DNA of 11,280 nt from UBA1181 sp963654355 (GCA_963654355.1 CAVKBM010000063.1:1-11280); one strand, 5' to 3'. Counted from the first letter of the stretch, positions 1 through 7,924 are shown. Program-made: numbers and translations. Notes: a model not told the origin generated them from the sequence alone.

Positions 1-3000
1 TCGTCGCCCTTACAGTAGTTGACTGGAGTGGTGACGAGTGGTTTGTCAACACCGATTGTTGTTACCTTTACGGCTACACGTTTGCTCTCTGGGTATGGTG
101 AAACCAAACTCTTCTGCGATACATAGAATGTTTGAACACCTGCTGCCGAAACATCTACTGTTGGTGCTGTTGCTGAGGCTGTTCCTCCATCTTCTGCATC
201 ATACCATTGTAATTCGTATTCGTCGGTTGTAATGAGTGCTAATTTAGTTAAGTCAACATCCGACCCCACGCAAACGGTGGTGTCTGAATGGAATGGAAGT
301 GGAGATGATACAATGTTGATGTCTATCTCAATGGCTTCGCTTTCACATTCATCCTCAATGAATGACACCCAGTAGGTCTGTGTTCCTTCAACGGCAGTGT
401 TGATAGTTGGTATGGTTGAAGAGCCTGTCTCTGGCTTCTCTGTAGTCGTTCCGTCCCCGTACCAAACGTAGTTGACGGTTGCATCGTATCCTTCCACCAC
501 ATCGGAAAGGTCAACTACATCGCCTACCATTGCGTCTTTTGTGAACGGACCTGTTACGCTCCACGTTGGAGTCTCTTTCACACCGACTGTCTTTTCTTGC
601 TCAATGCTCACGCAATAGTTTTCGGCAGTGGCAGTGGCAGCGTATGTGGCAGCTCTGAATGGAGCAGTAAATGTTAACTCTTTTTCTGTCTCTGTTGAGG
701 CTACTCCGTCGATAGTCCATGTAATAGTGGCGTCTTCTGGAGTCGTCGTTGCTGTGAGGATTGTCTTGTCGCAGAGCGAATCGACTGTCAACTCAACTTC
801 AGCAGTAGGGTTGGCAGTGACGGTGTATTGACGTTTCCCTTTACAACCCTCAGCCGAGAATCCGATAAAGTTGATGATGGTGTCATTTAACAAGGTGAAC
901 TCAAAGTTTCTTGGGTCGGTGGCTTGGTTGAAGAGAGCGGTGAGGTCGTTTCCTTTGTTATCCTGCCATTTCCAGGAAACGATAGACTCGTATGTTGAAC
1001 CTTTGAGGGTAACATCTTCGCCCTTACATGCACCACCTTTATAGTCGGCATCCATTTCAAGGTCGCCCGCACGGGTGACAATGAACGGATCTGAGGTAGA
1101 GTAGTCTGAACAATCATCGCCTGTGACGACCGCATTAGGATCTTCTGCAAACTTGTTGATAGCGTCAGCAGAACCCACGATGATGCGGACTCGCATCTCC
1201 TTTTCCTCTTTATAGTTTGCTGTGTTGAACTGGTAAATATTCTTTTGTGTGCTTTCTGTCAGGTTTGTCCATGTCTTTCCTCCATCCAAACTTACTTGAT
1301 AGATAAACATGGTTTTGTTGGATCCTCCAAAATAGTTGAGCAAGAGTTCACTTGTCGGTGCTTGTAACGTAATGATGGCGTCCGAACATATAGTTGTGTC
1401 TTGCGAGAAATTGTCTAAGTTTGAGTAAATACTGATAGATGGTGGCGAGCAAGTCATGAACTTGATATCGTCAATAGCAAGGTCGTTACCTTTACTCCAG
1501 TAAGTCCCGTTGTTACACTGTGTACCACAGTCTGCTACAACCTCCAACATAACAGAAGTTGCATCGTCAATGAGGATGTCTTTGATTTGTACTAAGGTCC
1601 ATCCTGCATTTGCTACGGCCTCTACGTTCTCGTGTTTCCCATATACTTTTGAACCGTCCAAACTCTTAATGTAGATGGAGACGTATGGATTTTCACCTCC
1701 AGAAAGGTTGGCGATATAGGTTTCGAAGGTTAACTCCTTGTTGGCGCACAAACCGTCGATTTGTGAGTTAAAGATTGTTCCTTTAAAGTTTTGTGTTACG
1801 TTGATGAAAAGGCATGCTCCATTGGCATGTCCGTCGAGTGCAGAGGTGTGGTCTGCGATGACTCCATTCATCCAGGTGGCAGTATTGCCATCGTTCAATG
1901 TATAACCTTTTTCAGTCGGTACCACTACAGCATAACTTCCATCGTTCACTTGTCCTATAGCATCGTAAGTATGGTCAGGAATGGTGAATGAAGTGTTGGT
2001 GCGGTAAGGCGTTTCATCCGAAGGGGTAGCCGTCTCATTGCCATCCTTGTCGACATAGGTGTGTTGACCTTTGAAGTAACCGAAGGTTTCGTTGAAGACG
2101 GTTTTACGAGAAGCGGGCATTCCATTAACCACACAACAAGTAATGGCTTTCACCTCTAACGGTTCAGTCGTGATTCCGTCCATTGTGCAACGAACGAGTC
2201 CATCGGCTGTAACCTCTTTCAGCGTACTGCTGTTCGTTCCTATAGTCTCCCAAGTCAGTCCGTCTGTTGACCATTCCCACAGGTAGCTTGATGCTTTGTA
2301 TTCTTTGTCCAATGAGAACAAAGCCTGTTCACCTTGGCAGATATTCTGTCCCATGGAAGAGACAACGATAGGGTTCAAACAACCGTAAACGTGGAGGTCG
2401 TAGATGGCATAGACATCGCAAGCCTGCGGCTTGTTGTGTCCTGTCATGATTGAGATAGTTGCAGTAGTGGTGTTTTGACTGATGGTGAAAGTGTCTTTCA
2501 CTTCAGCAATAGGCGATGAATAGGGTAACTTAATTTCGCGTCCATTGCCAGGATTCATATTGACTCCGAGGTAGAGAGACTGCGCGTACCAGTCCATGTA
2601 ACTGTAGGTAGCTCCTTGATCGTATGTGGTTCTATGGGTATTATCGTCCAAATTTGCGGTAAGACATTGAATCTTGGCTGTAACCATGATTTTTGATCCA
2701 GGCTTCAGACTTGTAACGGTCAGTGTCAGTACGTTGGTCAGCTTGTCTGCCGCTTTGAAGAGGAAAACTGGCTCGTTGATGTCTGGCAGACATTCGAAGT
2801 ACTTGTCGTCTGCATCAAACTGACAATAGCGGCGCACAGAATCAGTGGTTGCATATGCGGCTTTGGTAGAGTCGGGGTGAAAAACCGTGTTGGAATCTGC
2901 CTTGCTGATGTCTGTGGATAGGTAGTTGCCCAAAGGACCTTCGAGCGACACATTGCCCAACTCGTAGTAGGTCTGTCCGTTTCCCGTCAGCATAGATGTT

Positions 3001-3113
3001 CCTCCTGCCAAGTTCGGACAATCAGGTTCTAATGTCTCTGCAGCGTACGATATGCTAAGAGCAAAAATACAACAGAGCGTTAGTAACAGTCTGGTTAGTA
3101 GTCTATTATTCAT
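1..3113 (-). CDS. Giant secreted multidomain Ig/PKD-like surface protein, N-terminal 1037 residues (C-terminus off the left edge)
   Basis: The frame is open without a stop from the ATG at 3113-3111 to the left edge, so the gene is partial. The N-terminus (MNNRLLTRLLLTLCCIFALS, then ISYAAE) is a clear signal peptide, probably cut near residues 24-25. Residues about 25-244 form an unassigned Gly/Thr-rich region resembling a carbohydrate-binding or jelly-roll module. Residues 245-327 are Ig-like and Cys-bounded, with YLWEWSTDGLTWETIG as core strand. Residues about 335-555 form a second jelly-roll-like module ending AIDDIKFMTCSPP. Ig-like/PKD-like units follow, with conserved Cys-x-G/D starts near residues 576, 696, 781, 948 and 1034, about 85 residues apart. 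The unit at about 948-1030 (LQWYDAEDGGTA ... TFYVSQ) resembles the Ig-like CHU_C-associated family. Such proteins in Bacteroidota are often exported by the type IX system and carry a C-terminal sorting domain, which cannot be seen here. Adhesion or glycan binding is inference; no catalytic motif was seen. It is transcribed divergently from guaB. Confidence 0.85.
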   Translation of the reverse strand, partial: MNNRLLTRLLLTLCCIFALSISYAAETLEPDCPNLAGGTSMLTGNGQTYYELGNVSLEGPLGNYLSTDISKADSNTVFHPDSTKAAYATTDSVRRYCQFDADDKYFECLPDINEPVFLFKAADKLTNVLTLTVTSLKPGSKIMVTAKIQCLTANLDDNTHRTTYDQGATYSYMDWYAQSLYLGVNMNPGNGREIKLPYSSPIAEVKDTFTISQNTTTATISIMTGHNKPQACDVYAIYDLHVYGCLNPIVVSSMGQNICQGEQALFSLDKEYKASSYLWEWSTDGLTWETIGTNSSTLKEVTADGLVRCTMDGITTEPLEVKAITCCVVNGMPASRKTVFNETFGYFKGQHTYVDKDGNETATPSDETPYRTNTSFTIPDHTYDAIGQVNDGSYAVVVPTEKGYTLNDGNTATWMNGVIADHTSALDGHANGACLFINVTQNFKGTIFNSQIDGLCANKELTFETYIANLSGGENPYVSIYIKSLDGSKVYGKHENVEAVANAGWTLVQIKDILIDDATSVMLEVVADCGTQCNNGTYWSKGNDLAIDDIKFMTCSPPSISIYSNLDNFSQDTTICSDAIITLQAPTSELLLNYFGGSNKTMFIYQVSLDGGKTWTNLTESTQKNIYQFNTANYKEEKEMRVRIIVGSADAINKFAEDPNAVVTGDDCSDYSTSDPFIVTRAGDLEMDADYKGGACKGEDVTLKGSTYESIVSWKWQDNKGNDLTALFNQATDPRNFEFTLLNDTIINFIGFSAEGCKGKRQYTVTANPTAEVELTVDSLCDKTILTATTTPEDATITWTIDGVASTETEKELTFTAPFRAATYAATATAENYCVSIEQEKTVGVKETPTWSVTGPFTKDAMVGDVVDLSDVVEGYDATVNYVWYGDGTTTEKPETGSSTIPTINTAVEGTQTYWVSFIEDECESEAIEIDINIVSSPLPFHSDTTVCVGSDVDLTKLALITTDEYELQWYDAEDGGTASATAPTVDVSAAGVQTFYVSQKSLVSPYPESKRVAVKVTTIGVDKPLVTTPVNYCKGD

Positions 3114-3263
3114 ATTGTAATGTGTTTTTCTCGTGTTTAGGAATCCCATTTTATACTATATTTTGAAAATCGGAAATGAACTTCTTTTGCTCACTTCGTC
3201 TTAAATAGCAAATAAAAAGAAAAATCCAATAATAGAAAGAAAAATTAATCGAAAAATAATTGC

Positions 3264-3271
3264 TAAATTTG
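3264..3271 (+). promoter_or_regulatory. Candidate -7 box (TAAATTTG) for guaB
   Basis: TAAATTTG matches the Bacteroidota primary sigma factor -7 consensus TAnnTTTG exactly. The expected -33 TTTG about 19 bases upstream is not present (AAAA at 3241-3244), so this is a half-supported promoter. If it is used, transcription would start near 3277-3280 and leave an untranslated leader of about 150 nt before the guaB start at 3431. Confidence 0.45.
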
Positions 3272-3313
3272 CACAATTTTAATCCTTGAAAAATCAACAA
3301 TCAAAGATTGAAA

Positions 3314-3358
3314 TTGAGGGGAAGAACGGAATCCCTCCAACACCCTTGTGATAGGAGG
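3314..3358 (+). promoter_or_regulatory. guaB leader segment with two mutually exclusive pairings
   Basis: Three short segments compete. TTGAGGG (3314-3320) can pair with CCCTCCAA (3333-3340) with one bulged C. CCTCC (3334-3338) can instead pair with GGAGG (3354-3358), enclosing an inner CAC/GTG stem (3341-3343 with 3348-3350) and a CCTT loop. Segment 2 cannot do both, which is the arrangement of an attenuator-like switch. It matches no riboswitch class that I recognise. The pairings are visible in the sequence; a regulatory role is inference, and no U-run terminator follows them. Confidence 0.3.
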
Positions 3359-3359
3359 T

Positions 3360-3395
3360 ATGAGGCATTCTTGGTTCGTAGACGAAGCATTATAG
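3360..3395 (+). CDS. Possible 11-codon leader ORF upstream of guaB
   Basis: ATG at 3360 opens MRHSWFVDEAL and stops with TAG at 3393-3395, 35 bases before guaB. GGAGG lies only one base upstream of the ATG, closer than an efficient Shine-Dalgarno spacing, and Bacteroidota rarely use SD sequences. A small hairpin (3372-3389: TG.TTCG with CGAA.CA, loop TAGA) lies inside it. The ORF could be chance. It is recorded because it sits directly after the switch-like pairing in the leader. Confidence 0.15.
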   Translation: MRHSWFVDEAL

Positions 3396-3430
3396 AAAAC
3401 ATTTGAAAATATATATAAAAGTATAAAGTC

Positions 3431-4921
3431 ATGGCTAAATTCATCAACGATGTGTCGCGAACTTTCGGTGAGTATTTGCTCATTCCTGGATTGACGACGA
3501 AAGAGTGTATTCCAAGCAATGTGTGTCTTAAGACTCCAATCGTGAAATTCAAGAAAGGAGAAAAGTCGGCCATTAATCTGAACATACCGTTCGTGTCTGC
3601 CATCATGCAGGCTGTTTCAGATTCAGGTTTGGCTATCGAATTGGCAAGGAATGGCGGTCTCTCTTTCATCTTCGGTTCACAACCCATCGAGAGTCAGGCT
3701 GAAATGGTTCGTAAGGTGAAGAATTTCAAGGCAGGATTCGTGGTGAGCGACTCTAATGTAACTCCTGAAACGACTTTGGCAGAGGCAATCAAGTTGATTG
3801 GCATCACAGGTCACTCTACTCTTGGTGTTACCGCAGATGGCTCTGCTAACGGTCGTTTGGAGGGTATCTTGACAAGCCGCGATTATCGTGCAGACAAGGC
3901 TGATCTGAACGCCCCTGTGAAAAATTTCATGACTCCATTCTCAAAATTGGTGACTGGCAAAATCGGAATCACTTTGAGCGAGGCTAATACGATCATTTGG
4001 GATCACAAGCTTAACACGCTGCCTATCATCGACGATGACCAAAATTTGAGATATTTCGTGTTCCGCAAGGACTATGATTCTCACCATGAAAATCCATACG
4101 AACTTTCAGACGCTGACAAAAAACTGCTTGTCGGCGCAGGTATCAATTCTCGCGACTATGAGAAGCGTGTCCCCGCTTTGGTTGAGGCTGGAGTCGATGT
4201 CCTTTGCATTGACTCTTCAGATGGATTCTCTGAGTGGCAGAAAGATACTATCAAGTGGATTAGAGACAAATATGGAGATAGTGTAAAGGTTGGTGCAGGA
4301 AACGTCGTTGACGCAGAGGGATTCAACTACTTGGTTGAATCTGGTGCGGATTTCGTAAAGGTCGGAATTGGTGGCGGTTCTATCTGCATTACTCGTGAGC
4401 AGAAGGGTATCGGACGTGGACAGGCCACTGCCTTGATCGATGTGGCTCGTGCTCGTGATGAATATTTCGAGAAGACTGGTGTTTATGTTCCTATCTGCTC
4501 TGATGGCGGTTTGGTTCATGACTACCACATGGTGTTGGCGTTGGCTATGGGGGCCGACTTCTTGATGATGGGTCGTTATTTCGCTCGTTTTGATGAGTCT
4601 CCAACAAAAAAACTCACTATCGGAAATCGTATTGTTAAGGAGTATTGGGGCGAGGGCTCCAACCGTGCTAAGAACTGGCAACGCTATGACATGGGTGGAA
4701 GTGCATCGCTCAAATTTGAGGAAGGTGTCGACAGCTATGTGCCATACGCAGGTAAGATGAAAGACAATTTGAACCAGACGATCGGTAAAATGATTTCTAC
4801 AATGTGCAGTTGTGGTTCTACCTCTATTCCAGAATTGCAGAAGAACGCTAAAATAACGTTGGTTTCTTCAACTTCTATCGTTGAAGGAGGAGCCCATGAC
4901 GTTATCTTGAAAGAGTCTTAA
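3431..4921 (+). CDS. guaB: IMP dehydrogenase, Tritrichomonas-like type
   Basis: IMP dehydrogenase oxidises IMP to XMP with NAD+, the committed step of guanine nucleotide synthesis, in the cytosol. The protein has 496 residues, normal for the family. It is a TIM barrel with a CBS-pair (Bateman) insert at about residues 105-225. The NAD-site Asp is D261 (CIDSSDG), the catalytic loop GGGSICITREQKGIGRGQ carries the nucleophile C319, and the flap WGEGSNRAKNWQRY carries R418-Y419. These numbers equal those of the Tritrichomonas foetus enzyme as I recall it, and the similarity extends along the chain (start MAKF...EYLLIPGLT, end LVSSTSIVEGGAHDVI). The usual bacterial loop is GPGSICTTR...GVGVPQ, so this belongs to a divergent subgroup. 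The start is chosen because MAKF matches the T. foetus N-terminus. There is no SD and the upstream sequence is A/T-rich. The gene is monocistronic, ended by the terminator at 4989-5031. Confidence 0.97.
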   Translation: MAKFINDVSRTFGEYLLIPGLTTKECIPSNVCLKTPIVKFKKGEKSAINLNIPFVSAIMQAVSDSGLAIELARNGGLSFIFGSQPIESQAEMVRKVKNFKAGFVVSDSNVTPETTLAEAIKLIGITGHSTLGVTADGSANGRLEGILTSRDYRADKADLNAPVKNFMTPFSKLVTGKIGITLSEANTIIWDHKLNTLPIIDDDQNLRYFVFRKDYDSHHENPYELSDADKKLLVGAGINSRDYEKRVPALVEAGVDVLCIDSSDGFSEWQKDTIKWIRDKYGDSVKVGAGNVVDAEGFNYLVESGADFVKVGIGGGSICITREQKGIGRGQATALIDVARARDEYFEKTGVYVPICSDGGLVHDYHMVLALAMGADFLMMGRYFARFDESPTKKLTIGNRIVKEYWGEGSNRAKNWQRYDMGGSASLKFEEGVDSYVPYAGKMKDNLNQTIGKMISTMCSCGSTSIPELQKNAKITLVSSTSIVEGGAHDVILKES

Positions 4922-4988
4922 GAGATCTACTCAGGAAAATGCTTAAATTTATATTTGAAAAATATATAGGTTAAACATTTAGTTTTCT

Positions 4989-5031
4989 CATCTCTGTTGT
5001 CGTAGTAATATGGCAATGGAGATGTTTTTTT
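4989..5031 (+). terminator. Rho-independent terminator after guaB
   Basis: CATCTC (4989-4994) pairs with GAGATG (5019-5024). The stem continues inward with TGTTG (4995-4999) against CAATG (5014-5018), including two G-U pairs. This gives an 11-bp stem with a 14-base loop, followed directly by seven T residues (5025-5031). It lies 68 bases after the guaB stop and separates guaB from the downstream membrane enzyme. Confidence 0.85.
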
Positions 5032-5067
5032 GATTTTGCGCTATTATTTTTTTGTCAAAAAAATGAG

Positions 5068-7002
5068 ATGAAAGGGAAAAATATATCTCGGGTTGTTTTG
5101 TACGTTTTAGGGTTGCATTGCATCAGTTTGGTTGCAATGACATTGACTCGTTTTGTACAGTTGTTCTACAACGTGCCAGGAGCAATAATTTGGGAAAATG
5201 CTTTGCGAGCATTGTTGAAGGGAGTGCAGTTTGATAATTTGGTTGCATCGTATGTGGGGATTCTGCCGTTAATCGTCATGATGGTGATTTGCCTTCTGCC
5301 CAAGAAAGAGATGTTTGCCAAGATGATGAACAAAACGGTGAGTTTAACGAGATATTGGTATGCCGTATGGATGACGATTGTGGTGCTTTTCGGCATTTTC
5401 GACGTGCGTTATTATCTTTTTTTTGATTCACATTTGGATGTCAGTTTTATTGATTGGTTTCGTTTCTTAGGAGAGACGACGGGCATGCTGGTGCAAGATA
5501 GTGGAAACTATTATATTTTGGTTTTGGCAATTTTGTTTGCTGTTGTTTATAACTTTTCATTGGATAGATATTTCAAGAATTTTGAATTCAAATGGAATTT
5601 GCAAGATAAGACGGATGTTAGAACAATTGTGGTATTCATCCTCGCACTTGGAATTTCGTTTGTAGGCTTGCGAGGTAGTTTAGAACGTTATCCATTGAGG
5701 GTGTCGATGGCATATTTTTCTCCTATCTCATTCTATAATAAATTAGGAGTAAATCCTTTCTTCAACTTTGTCAAAAGCATAGGAAAAGGGGGAAAACAGT
5801 TGCCTGATGCTTTTAAAGTGATAGACGAAAATGTCGCATTGAGGTCTGTTCAAGAAGAGCTTGGAATTGTGGAGGCGGATTCTGCCCACCCGTTAACGCG
5901 GCAGGTGGATGCTACTGAGGGACTCGGAAAATGCAATGTGGTGTTGATACTGATGGAGTCGATGACGTCAGACAATTTCAACCTCAGTTATAATGGAAAG
6001 ACAGTCATACCATTTTTGAGTTCGTTGAGAGAAAAATCGTTGTATTTCAAAAACACTTATTCGGGAGGTGTTCATACAAACAATGGAATCGTTTCAACTT
6101 TGTATGGATATGGACCCAATTTCAAAGAAAAACAAACAGGGAACCCAGCGCACAAATTCGTTGGTTTGCCTGGGGCATTGAGTCAGAATGGTTATGAAAA
6201 CTATGTGTTTGTAACCAGCAATCCGAATTATGACGATATGCAGTCGTTTTTCTACGAAAATCATATTGATGAGGTTTTTTCACTCTACAATTATCCGAGA
6301 GAGAAATCGGTGAATAATTTTGGTGTGCAAGATGATTATATGTTCTCATACGGAAAGGCGTTCTTTGATGCCAGAACCTCTGATAAACCTTTCTTTGCTA
6401 TGTTTCTGACAGTCAGCAACCACACACCGTATGTCATTCCAGAACCTTATCAATCAAGAGGCTCAGAGGATCTTCATCGCATATTGGCGTATGCTGACGA
6501 TGCTTTGAAAAATTTCGTTGAGGCATCAAAAAAGACGGAATGGGGTAAAAACACTCTTTTTGTGCTGGTGAGTGATCATGGAGCACCTCGTCCGACGACA
6601 TACGACTATAATCTTGCATACAATGCCATTGATTGGTTCGTTCTCCACGACAGCATTCCTGCACGGATAATCGAGGAGCCTGCCATTCAGCAGGATGTTT
6701 ACCCGACTGTGATGGGGTTGTTGGGATTACCCTACGAGGCAAATACAATAGGGATGGATTTGATGAGGCAGTCGCGTCGTTATGCTTTCTTTTGTAATGA
6801 TGATCATTTAGGATGTTCGGATGGAGTTTGGCTTTATGATTATAACATTTCGGCGGAGATGGAATTCTTATATCGGCTACCAGATGAAAAGAACCTTGCT
6901 ATGGAGCATATTGGCATTCTTGACACTATGCGTGCTTATGCGTTCCAACATAAGATGATTGACATTTTGGCTGTTGAAAACCGTTGGACTGAGGGCAAAT
7001 AA
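5068..7002 (+). CDS. LTA synthase family membrane protein (alkaline phosphatase superfamily phospho-head-group transferase/sulfatase fold)
   Basis: The protein has 644 residues. About five N-terminal membrane helices (near 9-27, 57-77, 96-115, 147-163, 185-201) precede a periplasmic catalytic domain at about 285-585, the layout of LtaS/MdoB-like enzymes. Metal and active-site signatures are present: E297 in LILMESM, the presumed nucleophile T337 in GGVHTNNG, H452 in SNHTPY, and D503-H504 in LVSDHGAP. Family members transfer phosphoglycerol or related groups to glycolipids, glucans or surface glycans. A Gram-negative has no classical lipoteichoic acid, so the acceptor is unknown here. The ATG at 5068 is used; another ATG at 5063 is out of frame and stops at once. 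The gene follows the guaB terminator. Its own promoter is unclear: TGATTTTG at 5031-5038 is one mismatch from the -7 consensus but has no -33 partner. The next gene has its own promoter, so this is probably monocistronic. Confidence 0.88.
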   Translation: MKGKNISRVVLYVLGLHCISLVAMTLTRFVQLFYNVPGAIIWENALRALLKGVQFDNLVASYVGILPLIVMMVICLLPKKEMFAKMMNKTVSLTRYWYAVWMTIVVLFGIFDVRYYLFFDSHLDVSFIDWFRFLGETTGMLVQDSGNYYILVLAILFAVVYNFSLDRYFKNFEFKWNLQDKTDVRTIVVFILALGISFVGLRGSLERYPLRVSMAYFSPISFYNKLGVNPFFNFVKSIGKGGKQLPDAFKVIDENVALRSVQEELGIVEADSAHPLTRQVDATEGLGKCNVVLILMESMTSDNFNLSYNGKTVIPFLSSLREKSLYFKNTYSGGVHTNNGIVSTLYGYGPNFKEKQTGNPAHKFVGLPGALSQNGYENYVFVTSNPNYDDMQSFFYENHIDEVFSLYNYPREKSVNNFGVQDDYMFSYGKAFFDARTSDKPFFAMFLTVSNHTPYVIPEPYQSRGSEDLHRILAYADDALKNFVEASKKTEWGKNTLFVLVSDHGAPRPTTYDYNLAYNAIDWFVLHDSIPARIIEEPAIQQDVYPTVMGLLGLPYEANTIGMDLMRQSRRYAFFCNDDHLGCSDGVWLYDYNISAEMEFLYRLPDEKNLAMEHIGILDTMRAYAFQHKMIDILAVENRWTEGK

Positions 7003-7074
7003 TTTGGAGAGGAGGTTGAGGCGGAATAGGGAAATATACCTTGTCGTGTTCCTTGTTTATCAATTTTTTTCTTT

Positions 7075-7105
7075 TTTGAGAATAGCCTCATTTGTTGTAT
7101 TTTTG
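7075..7105 (+). promoter_or_regulatory. Bacteroides-type promoter for the MORN-mlaE-mlaF-mutL operon
   Basis: TTTG at 7075-7078 (-33), a spacer of exactly 19 bases, and TATTTTTG at 7098-7105 (-7) match the Bacteroidota consensus TTTG-N19-TAnnTTTG in every fixed position. Transcription would start near 7111-7114, giving a leader of about 20 bases before the ATG at 7134. This is the clearest promoter in the window and marks the start of a separate operon. Confidence 0.75.
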
Positions 7106-7133
7106 TAATTCAAGTGTGTAAAAATTTAAGAGT

Positions 7134-7895
7134 ATGAAAGGAAAATATATACTGCTTCTTTGTGGACTTTTTTCGTTTTCAATGCTTTGCGCGTTGAATC
7201 AGACAGACAAAAAGGGTAGAAAGCAAGGAGAGTGGAGGAAGACATTTGAGAATGGACAGGTGATGTATGAAGGCAACTTTGTCAATGATCAGCCTACGGG
7301 TGTCTTCAAACGCTATTATGAGTCGGGCGCATTGAAGTCGGTGCAGACATACGAGACACCTGAACGTTCGCAAATTGTTGTCTATGAAGAAGATGGCAAA
7401 ACTATCTCGGTGAAGGGGACATACCTTAACAAGAAAAAGGAGGCAGAGTGGACTTACTACGTCAAAGGGAAAATATCTCTCTTGGAAGTGTATAATAATG
7501 GTCGGAAAAATGGAACTTCGAAGGTGTATACAGAAGATGGTGCTCTGATAGAGGAGATTCCGTATGTGCGAGACACGATTGATGGTATGCGAAAGAGATT
7601 CTTGCAAGACGGAAAGCGTTATTCTGAGATTTCATACAAGAAGGGTGTGGAGCATGGGAGTTACAAATTGTATGAAGGGTATGATTTTCCCGTCATAGAG
7701 GGCGTTTATAAGAATGGAAAACGAGATGGCGATTGGATTTTGAAAGATGACAAAGGTGTCCAGACGGATGTCATGAAATATAAAGATGGTGTTCTATTGA
7801 ATGCGAAAGAGTTGAAAAAGGAAAATTCCGACACATTCGATCAGAACGAACAGAACAAAGGCAAATACAAGGAGCCAGGAGAAGAGAATATGTAA
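7134..7895 (+). CDS. Exported MORN-repeat (YwqK-like) protein
   Basis: The protein has 253 residues. It begins with a signal peptide (MKGKYILLLCGLFSFSMLCA, likely cut near residue 20). C19 has Met and Leu in front of it, not a proper lipobox, so a lipoprotein is unlikely though not excluded. The mature part is a series of degenerate MORN-type repeats of the form NGr-dGeW-yyenG: GRKQGEW at 28-34, NDQPTGVFKRYYESGAL after it, later NNGRKNGTSKVYTEDG, KKGVEHGSYKLYEG, and YKNGKRDGDW near residue 200. The tail is Lys/Glu-rich. Such proteins are often auto-annotated as YwqK-family antitoxins, but no toxin gene is adjacent and the signal peptide argues for a periplasmic or surface role. It is the first gene of the operon and lies close to mlaE. 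A link to envelope lipid transport is only inferred from position. Confidence 0.85.
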   Translation: MKGKYILLLCGLFSFSMLCALNQTDKKGRKQGEWRKTFENGQVMYEGNFVNDQPTGVFKRYYESGALKSVQTYETPERSQIVVYEEDGKTISVKGTYLNKKKEAEWTYYVKGKISLLEVYNNGRKNGTSKVYTEDGALIEEIPYVRDTIDGMRKRFLQDGKRYSEISYKKGVEHGSYKLYEGYDFPVIEGVYKNGKRDGDWILKDDKGVQTDVMKYKDGVLLNAKELKKENSDTFDQNEQNKGKYKEPGEENM

Positions 7896-7924
7896 GATTC
7901 GGGTTGACGAAAAAAAAGAAAAAG

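Larger units (their letters stand above)
3114..3430. other. Divergent intergenic region between the surface-protein gene and guaB
   Basis: This stretch of 317 bases holds no full-size gene. The half next to the minus-strand gene is A/T-rich. Read on the minus strand it has only a one-mismatch -7 candidate (TTTATTTG, 3216-3209) and no good -33 TTTG, so the promoter of the surface-protein gene is unresolved. The half next to guaB carries a TAAATTTG box, a G/C-richer leader with self-complementary segments, and a very short ORF, listed separately. A longer minus-strand reading frame covering 3301-3687 runs mostly antisense to guaB and is a shadow, not a gene. Confidence 0.7.

Noticed and set aside
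3301..3687. 128-residue minus-strand reading frame overlapping the guaB start
   Set aside because: It runs antisense to the conserved IMPDH N-terminus and the guaB leader, and its translation shows no recognisable domain or credible start context.
4217..4681. 154-residue minus-strand reading frame inside guaB
   Set aside because: It is a shadow of the strongly conserved catalytic-loop and flap region of IMPDH.
4950..4957. TATATTTG, an exact -7 type box downstream of guaB
   Set aside because: It has no -33 TTTG at the right spacing and lies upstream of the terminator, so it could not usefully serve the next gene. It is likely chance in A/T-rich DNA.
7003..7074. Possible terminator after the LTA-synthase-like gene (GGAA/TTCC and AGG/CCT short pairings before a T-rich stretch)
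   Set aside because: The stem is short and interrupted and the T-rich stretch is offset from it, so it is too weak to call.
7134..7895. Toxin-antitoxin module suggested by the YwqK-like MORN repeats
   Set aside because: No toxin gene is adjacent and the protein has a signal peptide; the antitoxin label is a database habit for this repeat family.
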